Positions 21,811 to 32,076 are shown, numbered from the stretch's first letter. The stretch is 64,000 nt of DNA from Branchiostoma lanceolatum (GCF_035083965.1 NC_089726.1:20192059-20256058), one strand, 5' to 3'. Notes: generated by a model not told the origin, from the letters alone. Made by a program: numbers and translations.

Positions 21811-22691
21811 GTTTAACTTGAAAAATTGTATACTCGATTTAGATAGACTTCAATCTATAAAAGATATACACTGGTTAAAGTTTACATGAAAACGAAAATG
21901 TTTTACAATTGCCCAAGGCAATATTAGAGTGTGGGTTTAAAGCAAACATGCAAATGTGGGAGGCCTAGGGGTGATCTGTTTAGACATGGTAGATTGTTTG
22001 ATTTAGGTCGTAGTGATGTCCAATTTAGGTCGTAGTGATGTCACCAAAGTGCCCCCGCTCCCAATTGCGTAAATTTGGCAAAGCGTGGGAAGAAAGAATT
22101 TAAATAACCAACTCAGGGAGGTGTATACGTTTGTTTTCGTCACTTTTTTTTGGACGATCGCGAAAGTTGTGGATAGATGTCAGGGGTTGGGACTTGTCTT
22201 ATGATTTTCATGATATTCCTGGGTTAAAAAAAAAATCAATTTCCTTTTTACAATGTCTTGAAAACGATTAGAGATTCATGAGAAAAATGACACCTCGTGT
22301 GTTTTTGTTGTTGTTGTAATGACTATACACACCGCCCCCCCCCCACTATTGAAATGAGATTTTTTTAAGACGAAGAGACCTTCCGATGTTAATCTTTACA
22401 TTGTAGTCTTAGCAAATGCTAGTACAGATCTGGTGAAGGCTTAGCCAATAAAGACGTGCTAAAAAAGGATAAGTTTTTACAAATGAATTAGAAGATGACA
22501 ATGTTTCATTAGCAGGCTCTTCTCATGAGGATTAAGGAAACGCAGTATGTTGTTTGAATCAAGATTTTAGAAATTGCTCAACAAGAACGCTGAACAAAAT
22601 TTTTTAAAGATTCAGCGTATTTTACTTTTTTTTGCAAATACTCATATTATAGTGAGAATTAAAGCGGTCGTTATATATATGAAGTTTCAGC
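21811..22691. other. upstream of CLN8-like gene, nothing firm
   Basis: AT-rich. A short direct repeat TTTAGGTCGTAGTGATGTC occurs twice at about 22003-22041. A 5' untranslated exon of the CLN8-like gene may lie here but I cannot place a donor with confidence. Confidence 0.35.
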
Positions 22692-22865
22692 ATGGGTCTA
22701 GTTGAAGCCATCCACCCCGCCCTCGGAACCATCGACTACAGGCAACCGATGGTGAAACTCGTCTTCATCGGCGGTTCCTTTCTGTTTTTCTCCACCGTGT
22801 TCCTAGTCGGCGCCCTGGGATCCTACGGTCTGAAAAGTTATCAGAACTTATCGTCAAGAAACAAG
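22692..22865 (+). CDS. CLN8: CLN8-like ER membrane protein, exon 1 (coding)
   Basis: The exon opens just after an acceptor (GAAGTTTCAG at 22681-22690), so a 5' untranslated exon must exist upstream. It encodes 58 residues, including a first membrane segment of about residues 22-44 (VFIGGSFLFFSTVFLVGALG). It ends at AACAAG/GTTCGT with phase 0. The join to the next exon recreates RNKVIWNL, which aligns with the same region of vertebrate CLN8. CLN8 is a polytopic ER protein of the TRAM-LAG1-CLN8 (TLC) domain family that acts as a cargo receptor moving lysosomal enzymes from ER to Golgi; loss causes neuronal ceroid lipofuscinosis in mammals. The complete model is 282 residues (human about 286). 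Confidence 0.85.
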
Positions 22866-24027
22866 GTTCGTCTATAGAAAAACCTATAATATCAAGGGAC
22901 ATCTAAGATATAAGAATGGTTGATAGACCACATTGAGCAAGGAAATCTTGTCACGACCGCCATTTTGTCAATTAACTGTACTTTTAAAGGATAAAATCGA
23001 ACCGTTACTCGTCAATTAGTTATTCAGATGACTAACGTAAGGGGTGCACAAAAAGCTTACAACTAAAATGTTATAACAAGGAAGCTTGTTATGACGCATT
23101 TGTAGCCAATTGCGTTGTGGGAAAAATGTCAAAGTTTAAAAGTGGCCATTCTGTGTCCGTAGGAGCTGTGGGTTGTTCTACGGTACTGAAAGGCTGAGCT
23201 CATCCTCCTCATTCCATCGTCCTTTATCTCCACTACTAAAGATCAAATATGTAGGCCACTGAGACATAAACAAAACGGGTCATTGTTATGCATATCGACA
23301 TAATGACCATCACCTTTTTACCAACTTGACCTTGAGTTTTCTTTCGATCATACAACAGAACTAGTCAAGATGTAAAACTCTGCCAATTTTTTCACCACAC
23401 TTTCAAACGGTTGCTGGGATATCGCCAACTTTGCACTTCGGCACCTAGCATTGGGGCAGGCCCCGTACAAGGCCTATAGGAGGGTCATTTGTTGGGCTCA
23501 TTATACGACCAAATTCACACTTCTAGCTGCTTTTTTCTGATTAAAAGTGATCAGCAGTTCATGTTGTAACGTTCTGTGTAGGTTTTTGTTAGGAATAGGG
23601 ATAGTTACGGGGGGGGTGGGGGGTGAGCGGCTTTGGCGCCTATGGCACTTTCACACAAAGTCCCATAATAAAGCATAGGGAGCGGTCATAGCGACCGTTG
23701 ACATGGCAACGAAGGTCTGGAAGTTAAACAAAAGGGCGTATTTCAAGCGGGTGTACGTCAGTCCCTGACATATCAATCAAATTTAACCGAATATAAGGTT
23801 GTTTCCCATTCCTGGCCAATTCCCGTCATGGTTTAACGTACTTGCCACAAATCATTTTTCTGCGCATGCGTACCTAGAATCGTGAACCTCCTTATTTCTA
23901 GAATCGATGCCGTCTATGCCCTATTACCACTTAACCCGCTTCCTTCTCCAATGCTTGATGCTTAAGACTTGAAAAAAAATCTTAAAACAAGAAACGATAA
24001 TTAATATTGTACTGATATTTGCTTCAG
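22866..24027 (+). other. CLN8-like intron 1
   Basis: 1162-bp intron with a GTTCGT donor and a TTTGCTTCAG acceptor. Holds a G-run (about 23610-23622) and no recognisable element. Confidence 0.6.
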
Positions 24028-24111
24028 GTGATCTGGAACCTGGGATTTCCCCGATTGCTGTTTGGAGTGTTCGGTACAGTGGTGGGAATCTGGACCATCT
24101 GGTGGGACGAG
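24028..24111 (+). CDS. CLN8: CLN8-like ER membrane protein, exon 2
   Basis: A short 84-base exon in phase 0 on both sides, bounded by TTTGCTTCAG/GTG and GACGAG/GTGAGA. It encodes VIWNLGFPRLLFGVFGTVV and then GIWTIWWDE, the second membrane segment. The order basic-aromatic-W, then R-x-x-FG, is the same as in vertebrate CLN8. Small exons of this kind are missed by frame-length searches; phase and peptide continuity support it. Confidence 0.85.
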
Positions 24112-24827
24112 GTGAGAGAGGAGCACATGAGCAGATCTTAGAGTATTATAATTACTTTGAAAATATTTCAAAGATTGCAAAACTGCATCTCTTGGAATCA
24201 ATTTGATCATAACTTTATTGGTAAGCTGAGAATTGATCTGTATGTTATTTGGTTTGATTTGATTTGATGGCTGTTTCTTCGCTTCCGAAGATCAATGGGA
24301 AGGTTGTCCTCCTTTGCAGACTCTCACCTGGCTGTGTAGTCTCTCTTAGAGCTGTTTCTAATCTTATGTTATTTGGCATGTGGGTAAATACACATCGGGA
24401 CCTATTTTACAAGATAATCTGATGACTGATTGCACTGCGTTCCAAGATAGGCTTTCCCAAGATATAACATTTCTAACTGATAAAGAGAAAAGCGTCAGCA
24501 AATATCAATTATGCAAAATTAATGTCTCATTGCATAACTGATGAGGATCTGCTGTAAGATGATAGTGGTAAATGATGGGGATGTGATGCTTGCGTCATTT
24601 GGAGTTAGCTAACGGTCAATGTGGTAACTCTGTGTCTTTATGTATGTGTGTTCGTGCGTGTTTCAGTGTGCATAAGATGAAATATAAATTTCATAGTGGG
24701 ACTCATAGCGGCTATCGACATCATCTATACTATTTCACTTTTTCATCAATTGTTATTTTGATGAAGGTTAGATATTGATTTATGTGTATTTCTATACTTT
24801 TTCAACTTTTTTTTATCGTTATCCTAG
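24112..24827 (+). other. CLN8-like intron 2
   Basis: 716-bp intron, AT-rich, with a T-rich tract and CCTAG acceptor at its end. Nothing else recognised. Confidence 0.6.
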
Positions 24828-25418
24828 GTTAGTAATCAAGACGTCGTCAACGCCGTTACGCCGACCTGCTCCATCGTAGTTTACGTCTCAACCGGTTATT
24901 TCATGTTTGACGCCTTGGCCACCCTAGCCAATGATCTCTTGATCACAGGACATATAGACATTTTGGCGAATGTCCACCATTCTTTAGCGTTTGCAGGCTA
25001 TTTTTATGTGGCCTACTACGAGTTTTGTAACTACTTTTCTCTTGCTATTTTAAGCTTCGAGATGATCGTTCCATTTGCCAGGATAAGCTTTTGGCTCGTA
25101 AAATGCGGGCTAGCCGAATCATTGATCTGGAAAATCAATCAGGTGGCTTATATCCACGCTTTCCACCTACGCTCAGCTGTCGAGTGTTTCTTATGGGTCC
25201 AGATATATCTAAACTTGAACAGCTTGTGGGTAAACATACCTTTCCTACAATTAGCCATGTACTTGGTGCTTCTTGGTACGTCAACGTTTATTCTGACTCC
25301 GAGTTGGGGCTACGGGGCGTCAGTTCGATTTTTCAATTCGCGTAAGCGGACGGGTCCAAATAAAGAGGAAGGACGCCAAATTCAACATGATGCTGTCCTC
25401 TTAAAAAAGGACACGTAA
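24828..25418 (+). CDS. CLN8: CLN8-like ER membrane protein, exon 3 with TLC domain and KKXX tail
   Basis: Begins after TTATCGTTATCCTAG and is open for 196 codons. In the full protein it covers residues 87-282 and most of the TLC domain: the His pair of the TLC core is in ANVHHSLAF (about 136-137), followed by FEMIVPFARISFWLVKCGL and IWKINQVAYIHAFHLR, blocks that align with CLN8 rather than with ceramide synthases or TRAM. The ATG at 24903 is internal; the exon extends 25 codons upstream of it in the same frame. The C-terminus is LLKKDT, which fits the KKXX COPI retrieval signal used by CLN8 to cycle between ER and Golgi. A CLN8 orthologue is the best call; a TLCD paralogue is less likely. Confidence 0.88.
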   Translation, partial: VSNQDVVNAVTPTCSIVVYVSTGYFMFDALATLANDLLITGHIDILANVHHSLAFAGYFYVAYYEFCNYFSLAILSFEMIVPFARISFWLVKCGLAESLIWKINQVAYIHAFHLRSAVECFLWVQIYLNLNSLWVNIPFLQLAMYLVLLGTSTFILTPSWGYGASVRFFNSRKRTGPNKEEGRQIQHDAVLLKKDT

Positions 25419-26606
25419 TTCAGTTTTCACAAAAGAAACAACGAAAAATCTGAAGAAAATTCACGAAGTCTCCAATTTTCAAAGGATGGTTTATATATTC
25501 ATATACTAGCAGATTGTTTTACGTGACATGCAGGAGGATGCAGCTATTTGCATTTCAGTAGATCGTAGCTCAATCGTTTTCTAGACATCAAAAGATCTGC
25601 AAACCTCTCGTAAGGAAACTGTAGTAAAGTTCATTACGTTAAAGATTATAAAACCATTGCTTCATGGATTGCCTTCAAACTAAAATACTTTGTGCGTGAG
25701 AGATGATCAAAATGATGTAGACCTCACCCAAAAGTAAGGAGCACAACTCAAATCTTGGGGGCACAGTTATATAGAATGTACCTAATATAAGTGTCTACAT
25801 AATTTCACCAAAAAGTTAGCTTAAAAGTTTATATGTGTTGGTAGAAATCATTCCGCAGCCAAGTTGAAGTGTGGTTTTCATTACAAGAATTGGACAAATG
25901 TTTGTGATGTCCTTTCTGCAACTTATAATCCACAGCAATCTCCTCGGGAAAAAGTTTGAAATCTTGATCCTCTGAAACGCTTTTTCCTGAATTTTGAGGG
26001 GCAAATTTTGCTGATAGATTAAACAAAATACAGAAGGGTTTCAGCTTGAGCTTTAGGGGGCGACGCCGTCCCGACATATACGCCGGCGGCGCGACAATCT
26101 TTGAAATCTTGACCCGCTGAAACGCTATTTCCTACATTTGAGAGGCAAATTGTGCTGGTAGAGCAAGCTAAGTTAAGGAAATCTCTATTAGAAAAAAGAT
26201 ATAGAAGGGTTTCAGCTTCCCACCAACGTATTTTGCCGCCACTACAGCACTGCTCATCGTGTCATGAATTCTACATAGCATGACATTACAACAGTGGAGG
26301 ATTGCTCATTCTTTGACATAGAATTTCGAAGTTTTAGTAAGTTCACATTTCTGTATAGAAAAATTCAATTCAACTTTGCTTTAGAGCAAATGAAACGTTG
26401 TATTTGCAGTGCATAAAAGCCTTCTATTAACTTCTAAGCTAAACGAGGTATTTAAATTAGTGTTTTGCCTTATTATGTTATAATTTTTCTTGCAAGCGTT
26501 CCGTTATGTTAACGTTCTCCCTGTTGTTTGATCCAACCAACAGTACAAACGTTGTGTGATAAAAAACGATACCCTAGCATGAAGAAGGTTATACGATTAT
26601 GTTTAG
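25419..26606. other. downstream of CLN8-like gene; degenerate repeats
   Basis: A duplicated, diverged unit at about 25890-26220 contains TGAAACGCT, TTTTCCTGAATTTTGAGGGGC and AGAAGGGTTTCAGCTT, and resembles the inside of the hAT-like MITE at 6053-6582. No gene seen. Confidence 0.4.
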
Positions 26607-26842
26607 GTGGATTTATCATACATAATCTTTAGATGGGTGTTTTGTGTGGTCTATCAAAGAGCTTTAGATTATACTCATTGTAACAATATTAACACCTTAT
26701 TGCGTAGATTTTACTATTATGCATTATATGAAATTTTACTAATATTGTTATATAGATTTGTGAATCATTCTTCAGGATCGATTCAAGATTTTTGTCTTCT
26801 CAAAAAATCTTGTTTTACTTGTTTGGAAATGTGTGTTTGTGG
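26607..26842 (+). mobile_element. possible LINE reverse-transcriptase remnant, left of the palindrome
   Basis: The open plus frame contains WVFCVVYQRALDY, then NTLLRRFYYYALYEIL, then LLYRFVNHSSGS, which weakly follows the aFD-x-V-x(4)-LL pattern of LINE reverse transcriptases. With the LINE C-terminus on the other side of the palindrome (30560-31275) it suggests one LINE split by the insertion. The match is weak and could be chance. Confidence 0.3.
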
Positions 26843-26880
26843 ACCATAAGTAGAATAGAGGGTTATATAGATCAATTCAT

Positions 26881-27320
26881 GCAAATTTATTCATGAGATG
26901 CAAATTTATGCAAATTTATACGAAATGTAGCCAATGAGCTAAATAACATAAAAAAGTAATTAAACCTTTAATTTATGCATATCAAAAGGATAATTTATGC
27001 AATCTTATCCATCAGATGCAAATCTATGCAAATTTACGCGAAATTAATTAATGAGTTAAGTAACATAAAAAAGGTAATAAAATGTTTTAATTTATGCGTA
27101 ACAAATACATCATTTATGTAAATTCATTCATGAGATGTAAATGTATGCGACAATTGATTAATGAGCTAATCAACAAAAATGGTAATCAAACGCATAGATT
27201 GATGCATAACAAGGATATGATTAATGCGAATGTATTCGTGTGATGCAAATTATTGCGAAATTTAGCTTATGAGCTCATCAACGCGATCAGTTAATCTATG
27301 CATAACTGATAGATGATGTA
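26881..27320 (+). repeat. subterminal tandem repeats, about 118 bp, left arm
   Basis: Four diverged units begin at about 26881, 26999, 27119 and 27236 with GCAAATTTATTCATGAGATG-like text and contain AATGAGCTAA and TTTATGCATA. The mirrored set is at about 29690-30130 in the right arm, where one unit has lost about 30 bp. Such arrays next to transposon ends often bind the element's own protein; that is inference here. Confidence 0.65.
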
Positions 27321-27504
27321 TACATCACTATGTGATAATGTATATGTCGACGGCCAGTGACCCAAAGGGGTCAAACCGGTGGTGACCTGTGACGTAAAGG
27401 GCCAAACCGGTGACGTCACAGCAAGCATCATGGGATCGTACGTTTATCTTCTCTAGAAACATCGCGTATGCACCAGAGTGCCTATATCATCTTCAAAGTG
27501 CTCC

Positions 27505-27565
27505 GGAGTAACTTATTACTCCCGAGTAAGAATTTACTCCGGAGTAGATTATTACTCCGGAGTAA
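27505..27565. promoter_or_regulatory. cluster of TTACTCCGGAGTAA palindromes, left arm
   Basis: Four copies or near copies of the 14-bp perfect palindrome TTACTCCGGAGTAA. Matching clusters lie in the right arm (29468-29535) and just upstream of the zinc-finger gene in the loop (28530-28597). Their placement at both ends of the transcription unit suggests protein-binding sites. Confidence 0.5.
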
Positions 27566-27755
27566 CGTAAATTACATGTAACACAACAACACAAAAGACA
27601 CTAGGATATGGCGACACTCTTTCGTAACACGTACTTTATTCATCACTCATCGATCAATAATGTATCAAGGAAGTCATAAGCCAACGTGTTGTTCGTCCTA
27701 TATGCCCAACATGTGGGAAAGTTGTACGTGCTGTTGGTGTTAGGTCGAAATTGTA

Positions 27756-28334
27756 TTACTTCAGAACGAGGTAGCCATACTTTTTCATCAATGTCTGTTC
27801 TGAGACCCAGTTCTTGCTGTGTACGATCTCATTACTGTGACGAGGAAGCTCAGCAAACTCTATTAGATAAAACTTTTTGCCAGCACGTTTCGTCTCCTTG
27901 ATCACGTGTTGAGGGACATCGCTTGCACGGTGAGTTATTGGAATTGTCCAGTCCCGATAGAGCGTCCACTCGTTCTCGCCACCACTGTCGTAGTCGTACT
28001 CTTCACTTTCATCAGATGATGCCGATTCGGAAGACAGATCTGACGCTGTATCACTCACGGAACCACTTTGATCACTGTCGGTTTCTGTCGTCGAGACTAC
28101 CTCCTGGGGGTCCATCACAGACTCTGCTTCTGAGACGATTTCTTCGTCTTGTGACAATACATGGCCATCGTCGTCGCTGTCTTTTCCACCTTCCTTGACA
28201 TCCGTATCATTTTCAGACGACGTGTCGGAGTCGTCGTCAAAAACATCGCGCTGTCGGTATGACCCCGTCTCGGTATCTACGACGACCTCTCCCGAGACAA
28301 TAGCTGACTCATCTCGGTGTTTTCTTTCTTGATG
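27756..28334 (-). pseudogene. zinc-finger/acidic protein gene, left-arm copy lacking its 5' end
   Basis: On the minus strand the frame starts in mid-gene at HQERKHRDESAIV and continues through an Asp/Glu/Ser-rich middle (for example DDDSDTSSENDTDVKEGG) to a conserved C-terminal part (KKFYLIEFAELPRH, then KNWVSEQTLMKKYGYLVLK) and a stop at 27756. The N-terminal half of the zinc finger is missing, because the CA/GT microsatellite replaces it at the arm boundary. The frame formally extends through the microsatellite, which is not meaningful. The C-terminal part is complete here, unlike in the right arm. Confidence 0.6.
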
Positions 28335-28337
28335 ACA

Positions 28338-28512
28338 CACACACACACGGGCGCACGCGTGCGCACGTGCACAGACACACACAAACATTTTGTGTGTGTC
28401 TGTGCGCTTGTGTGTGAGTGTGTGTGCGTGTGTGTGTGTACTTGTGCGTGTGCGTGTGCGTGCGTGCGCGCACGAGTGCGTGTGTGTATTTGTGTGTGTG
28501 TTTGCGTGTGTG
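28338..28512. repeat. CA/TG microsatellite in the palindrome loop
   Basis: About 50 bases of CA-rich followed by 120 bases of TG-rich sequence, itself partly self-complementary around ACAAACATTTTGTGTG. It sits exactly where the left arm's gene breaks off and may mark the junction at which the inverted copy was made. Confidence 0.7.
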
Positions 28513-28679
28513 TTACTAACCAGTAACACATTTACTCCGGAGTTATGATTTACTCTGGAGTAAAAATTTACTCCAGAGTAAAAATTTACTCCGGAGCATC
28601 TATTTGCATTCATGTTATATCTTTGTGTGTACATCAATATCGCACCATTTTCTTGCTGTCCATTGAACAGAAAGGAAGC

Positions 28680-29171
28680 ATGCCTTACGTCTGCGAGGTT
28701 TGTGATAGGGAGTTTGATCGTAAATTCAACCTCGATCGTCATCAAGAAAGAAAACACCGAGATGAGTCAGCTATTGTCTCGGGAGAGGTCGTCGTAGATA
28801 CCGAGACGGGATCATACCGACAGCGCGATGTTTTTGACGACGACTCCGACACGTCGTCTGAAAATGATACGGATGTCAAGGAAGGTGGAAAAGACAGCGA
28901 CGACGAAGACGATGGCCATGTATTGTCACAAGACGAAGAAATCGTCTCAGAAGCAGAGTCTGTGATGGACCCCCAGGAGGTAGTCTCGACGACAGAAACC
29001 GACAGTGATCAAAGTGGTTCCGTGAGTGATACAGCGTCAGATCTGTCTTCCGAATCGGCATCATCTGATGAAAGTGAAGAGTACGACTACGACAGTGGTG
29101 GCGAGAACGAGTGGACGCTCTATCGGGACTGGACAATTCCAATAACTCACCTGGCAAAAAGTTTTATCTAA
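28680..29171 (+). CDS. C2H2 zinc-finger/acidic protein, right-arm copy, frameshifted near its end
   Basis: Starts at ATG 28680 (MPYVCEVCDREF). One C2H2 finger is complete: C-x2-C-x12-H-x4-H within residues 4-25. It is followed by a long Asp/Glu/Ser-rich region (about residues 40-140) and WTLYRDWTIPITH. Compared with the left-arm copy a 46-bp deletion (between ACTCAC and CTGGCAAAAAG, near 29150) shifts the frame and ends the protein at 163 residues; the C-terminal block is still readable downstream in another frame. It also has a two-residue Asp/Glu insertion. A polyadenylation signal AATAAA lies near 29394. One finger plus an acidic stretch suggests a DNA- or chromatin-binding protein of the transposon. 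I do not recognise the C-terminal domain. The upstream frame from 28545 is not needed. Confidence 0.55.
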   Translation: MPYVCEVCDREFDRKFNLDRHQERKHRDESAIVSGEVVVDTETGSYRQRDVFDDDSDTSSENDTDVKEGGKDSDDEDDGHVLSQDEEIVSEAESVMDPQEVVSTTETDSDQSGSVSDTASDLSSESASSDESEEYDYDSGGENEWTLYRDWTIPITHLAKSFI

Positions 29172-30162
29172 TAGAGTTTGCTGAGCTGCCTCGTCACAGT
29201 AATGAGATCGTACACAGCAAGAACTGGGTCTCAGAACAGACATTGATGAAAAAGTATGGCTACCTCGTTCTGAAGTAATACAATTTCGACCTAACACCAA
29301 CAGCACGTACAACTTTCCCACATGTTGGGCATATAGGACGAACAACACGTTGGCTTATGACTTCCTTGATACATTATTGATCGATGAGTGATGAATAAAG
29401 TACGTGTTACGAAAGAGTGTCGCCATATCCTAGTGTCTTTTGTGTTGTTGTGTTACATGTAATTTACGTTACTCCGGAGTAATAATCTACTCCGGAGTAA
29501 ATTCTTACTCGGGAGTAATAAGTTACTCCGGAGCACTTTGAAGATGATATAGGCACTCTGGTGCATACGCGATGTTTCTAGAGAAGATAAACGTACGATC
29601 CCATGATGCTTGCTGTGACGTCACCGGTTTGGCCCTTTACGTCACAGGTCACCACCGGTTTGACCCCTTTGGGTCACTGGCCGTCGACATATACATTATC
29701 ACATAGTGATGTATACATCATCTATCAGTTATGCATAGATTAACTGATCGCGTTAATGAGCTCATAAGCTAAATTTCGCAATAATTTGCATCACACGAAT
29801 ACATTCGCATTAATCAAATCCTTGTTATGCATCAATCTATGCGTTTGATTACCATTTTTGTTGATTAGCTCATTAATCAATTGTCGCATACATTTACATC
29901 TCATGAATGAATTTACATAAATGATGTATTTGTTACGCATAAATTAAAACATTTAATTACCTTTTTTTTATGTTACTTAACTCATTAATTAATTTCGCGT
30001 AAATTTGCATAGATTTGCATCTGATGGATAAGATTGCATAAATTATCCCTTTGATATGCATAAATTAAAAGGTTCATTGGCTACATTTCGTATAAATTTG
30101 CATAAATTTGCATCTCATGAATAAATTTGCATGAATTGATCTATATAACCCTCTATTCTACT
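29172..30162. other. right-arm remainder of the palindrome
   Basis: Contains the orphaned 3' part of the zinc-finger gene (about 29150-29279), AATAAA, the TTACTCCGGAGTAA cluster (29468-29535), a CRE-like TGACGTCA (about 29616), and the mirrored 118-bp repeats out to the end. Confidence 0.6.
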
Positions 30163-30559
30163 ACCATACTTGTATATTGGCAATGTGGGTTGATGAAATA
30201 ATTGTAGGGATACGGTGCATATTGTTGTTGTATTCATGATGGTTTGTATGATATTAGTTAAAGCAAGATTTTTAGAATTTGAAAGATCCAAATCCTTCTT
30301 ACTTTTAAGAAATCATCATATTGGTAGGTTTGGGCAGAAGCAAGTGGTTATTATAACGTTGTCATATTAACCGCACTCCCATGGAACAACGAATATGTCG
30401 ATTCTGTAATCTAGATAGATCTTCGAACAGAAGCATGATTTGTCATCTCCATTCTATTTTTCAAAATCTGTTTGTGCCTCTTACGATTGTAAAAATCTGG
30501 CCATCTTGTTATCTGCATCAAACGGTGGTGGAAAAACAGACAACGTCAACTTTAATAAT

Positions 30560-31275
30560 CACGCCGGGTGTCTTACGACCGCCACGTTATGACGCTGGCG
30601 GAATGCGGTTTTGAATTCACCTATGTCTTTTGTGTTAAATTCATCTTAAATTATCCCATCTATCCACCAAGTTTCAAAGATGTGTATTTACAGTCTTTCA
30701 CATCAGAGATGCGTAGTAACAACAAATTACGAACATACAGATTACTTACAGATACTCACTTCGAAGAGAAATATCTAAACATTACAAACATTCGACACCG
30801 AACAGCTGTCACAAAACTCCGGATTAGTTCACACAAACTACGCATTGATAAGGGAAGATATAACCGCATTCTTTTAGAACATAGAACTTGCCAATAGTGT
30901 GATTTAGGTAAGATTGAGGATGAGTGTAATTTTGTTGTTGATTGTACACTATACAACAATGGGAGGAATATCCTCTTTAATTGTATACAAGATAAGTTTC
31001 CTAGTTTTCGTTATTTAGATATCTTAGAAAAATTAGTATTCCTTATGAAACTAGACAAGTCATATCTCATAAACCCTGTATGCTCATACATCTACAATTG
31101 CCCTAAGAAGCGAGAAGAAATTGAACATGTACATAGCGGTATTAATTAGTCTTTAGATGTAGCTAGATATCACATTTTTGTTATCATTGTAACTATATTT
31201 CTACTTGTCATAATAACCTGTACTTAGCTCATCAGAGCATAAACGTGCAATAAAGGTATTTCATTCATTCATTAT
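30560..31275 (+). mobile_element. LINE 3'-end fragment with one in-frame stop
   Basis: The plus strand encodes NKLRTYRLLTDTHFEEKYL, then LRISSHKLRIDKGRYNRI, a C-x2-C-like pair, IEDECNFVVDC and then a tail ending in a stop at 31147. A TAG interrupts it at 30895-30897. The domain is that of the LINE at 8461-9110. The 3' end is an AATAAA-like GCAATAAAGG followed by ATTCATTCATTATG, a short tandem tail typical of CR1/L2-type LINEs. 5'-truncated, dead. Confidence 0.65.
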
Positions 31276-31639
31276 GAGAGTTGACCCAAAAATGACTGAT
31301 ACTGCAGGACACAGCATTTAATGTGAAATAGTTCATTTTTCAATTTGCATTCTAGTTAGCATAACACCGATAGGTTGAAGTGCATCATCCTCTGTTGAAA
31401 AATGTATTTCGACCTACAGTTACTAGATACATGACTGAATCTTAGGATTGTAGTTATCTGTGTAAAATAGATGTTTGCAAGTTATGTTTTGGACACTTCA
31501 TTTACGCCGAGAACATGAATTTTGAGTTGACATAGAACTTGACATAAAAAATGTAGAACAGTACCTTTGATGAAAAGTTAACTATTATCTCTTGAATAAT
31601 GTGTTGTTATGTGTAGATTTGCAAGACGGACTCTCTTTC
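31276..31639. other. no gene or element recognised
   Basis: Ordinary AT-rich sequence between the LINE tail and the TTAA nest. Confidence 0.4.
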
Positions 31640-31710
31640 AACAGCGAGCAGATTATTATTGGAATGAGCAGAGAACTTTGGACTAATGCTTCTGACCGTT
31701 TACAGTTTAA

Positions 31711-32072
31711 AGGTACACATCCAATATTTTGTGAAACACTTCTCTGATACACAACGGATCATAATGACCCCCAGCGGAGTCTTCACGCTTCGTTGAAAAT
31801 AAAGAAATCTCAAGATTTATTCTGAAAAATGTGTCATAAGACATATTCATAGTCTCATATTCTGAGAAATTCTTGTCTCATAAAATCTCAAGATTTTCTC
31901 ATAAAATCTCAAGATTTTCTTATAACATCTTAAGATTCATCACAAAATCTAGAGATTTTCAGAATAAATCTTGAGATTTTTTCATTTTCAACGAAGCGTA
32001 AAGACCCCCTGGGGGTCATTGTGAGCCGTTGTGTATCAGAGAAGTGTTTCACAAAATATTGGATGTGTACCT
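31711..32072. mobile_element. 362-bp TTAA-flanked MITE with TIRs over 100 bp
   Basis: The left end AGGTACACATCCAATATTTT (31711) is mirrored at 32053-32072, and complementarity continues for about 115 bp (with GATACACAACGG and CGCTTCGTTGAAAAT). TTAA flanks both sides. The centre is a run of ATAAAATCTCAAGATTTTCT-like palindromic units (about 31880-31975). Almost the whole element can fold into one hairpin. Confidence 0.8.
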
Positions 32073-32076
32073 TTAA

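Larger units (their letters stand above)
26849..30162. mobile_element. 3.3-kb palindromic (foldback) element, Polinton-like ends
   Basis: A left arm of 1488 bp (26849-28336) and right arm of 1425 bp (28738-30162) are inverted copies of each other, with the first 80 bases identical. The ends read AGTAGAATAGAGGG and CCCTCTATTCTACT. The hexamer ACCATA flanks the element directly on both sides (26843-26848 and 30163-30168). AG...CT termini, long inverted repeats and a 6-bp target duplication are the hallmark of Polinton/Maverick transposons, but no DNA polymerase B, integrase, protease, ATPase or capsid gene is present, so this would be a non-autonomous derivative. From the ends inward each arm has four 118-bp subterminal repeats, a CRE-like TGACGTCA, a cluster of TTACTCCGGAGTAA palindromes, a polyadenylation signal and a copy of one gene. 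Confidence 0.8.

Noticed and set aside
27756-28757. 333-codon minus-strand frame through the palindrome
   Set aside because: Its first half is translation of CA/TG microsatellite and loop sequence; only the part from 28334 down is gene-derived.
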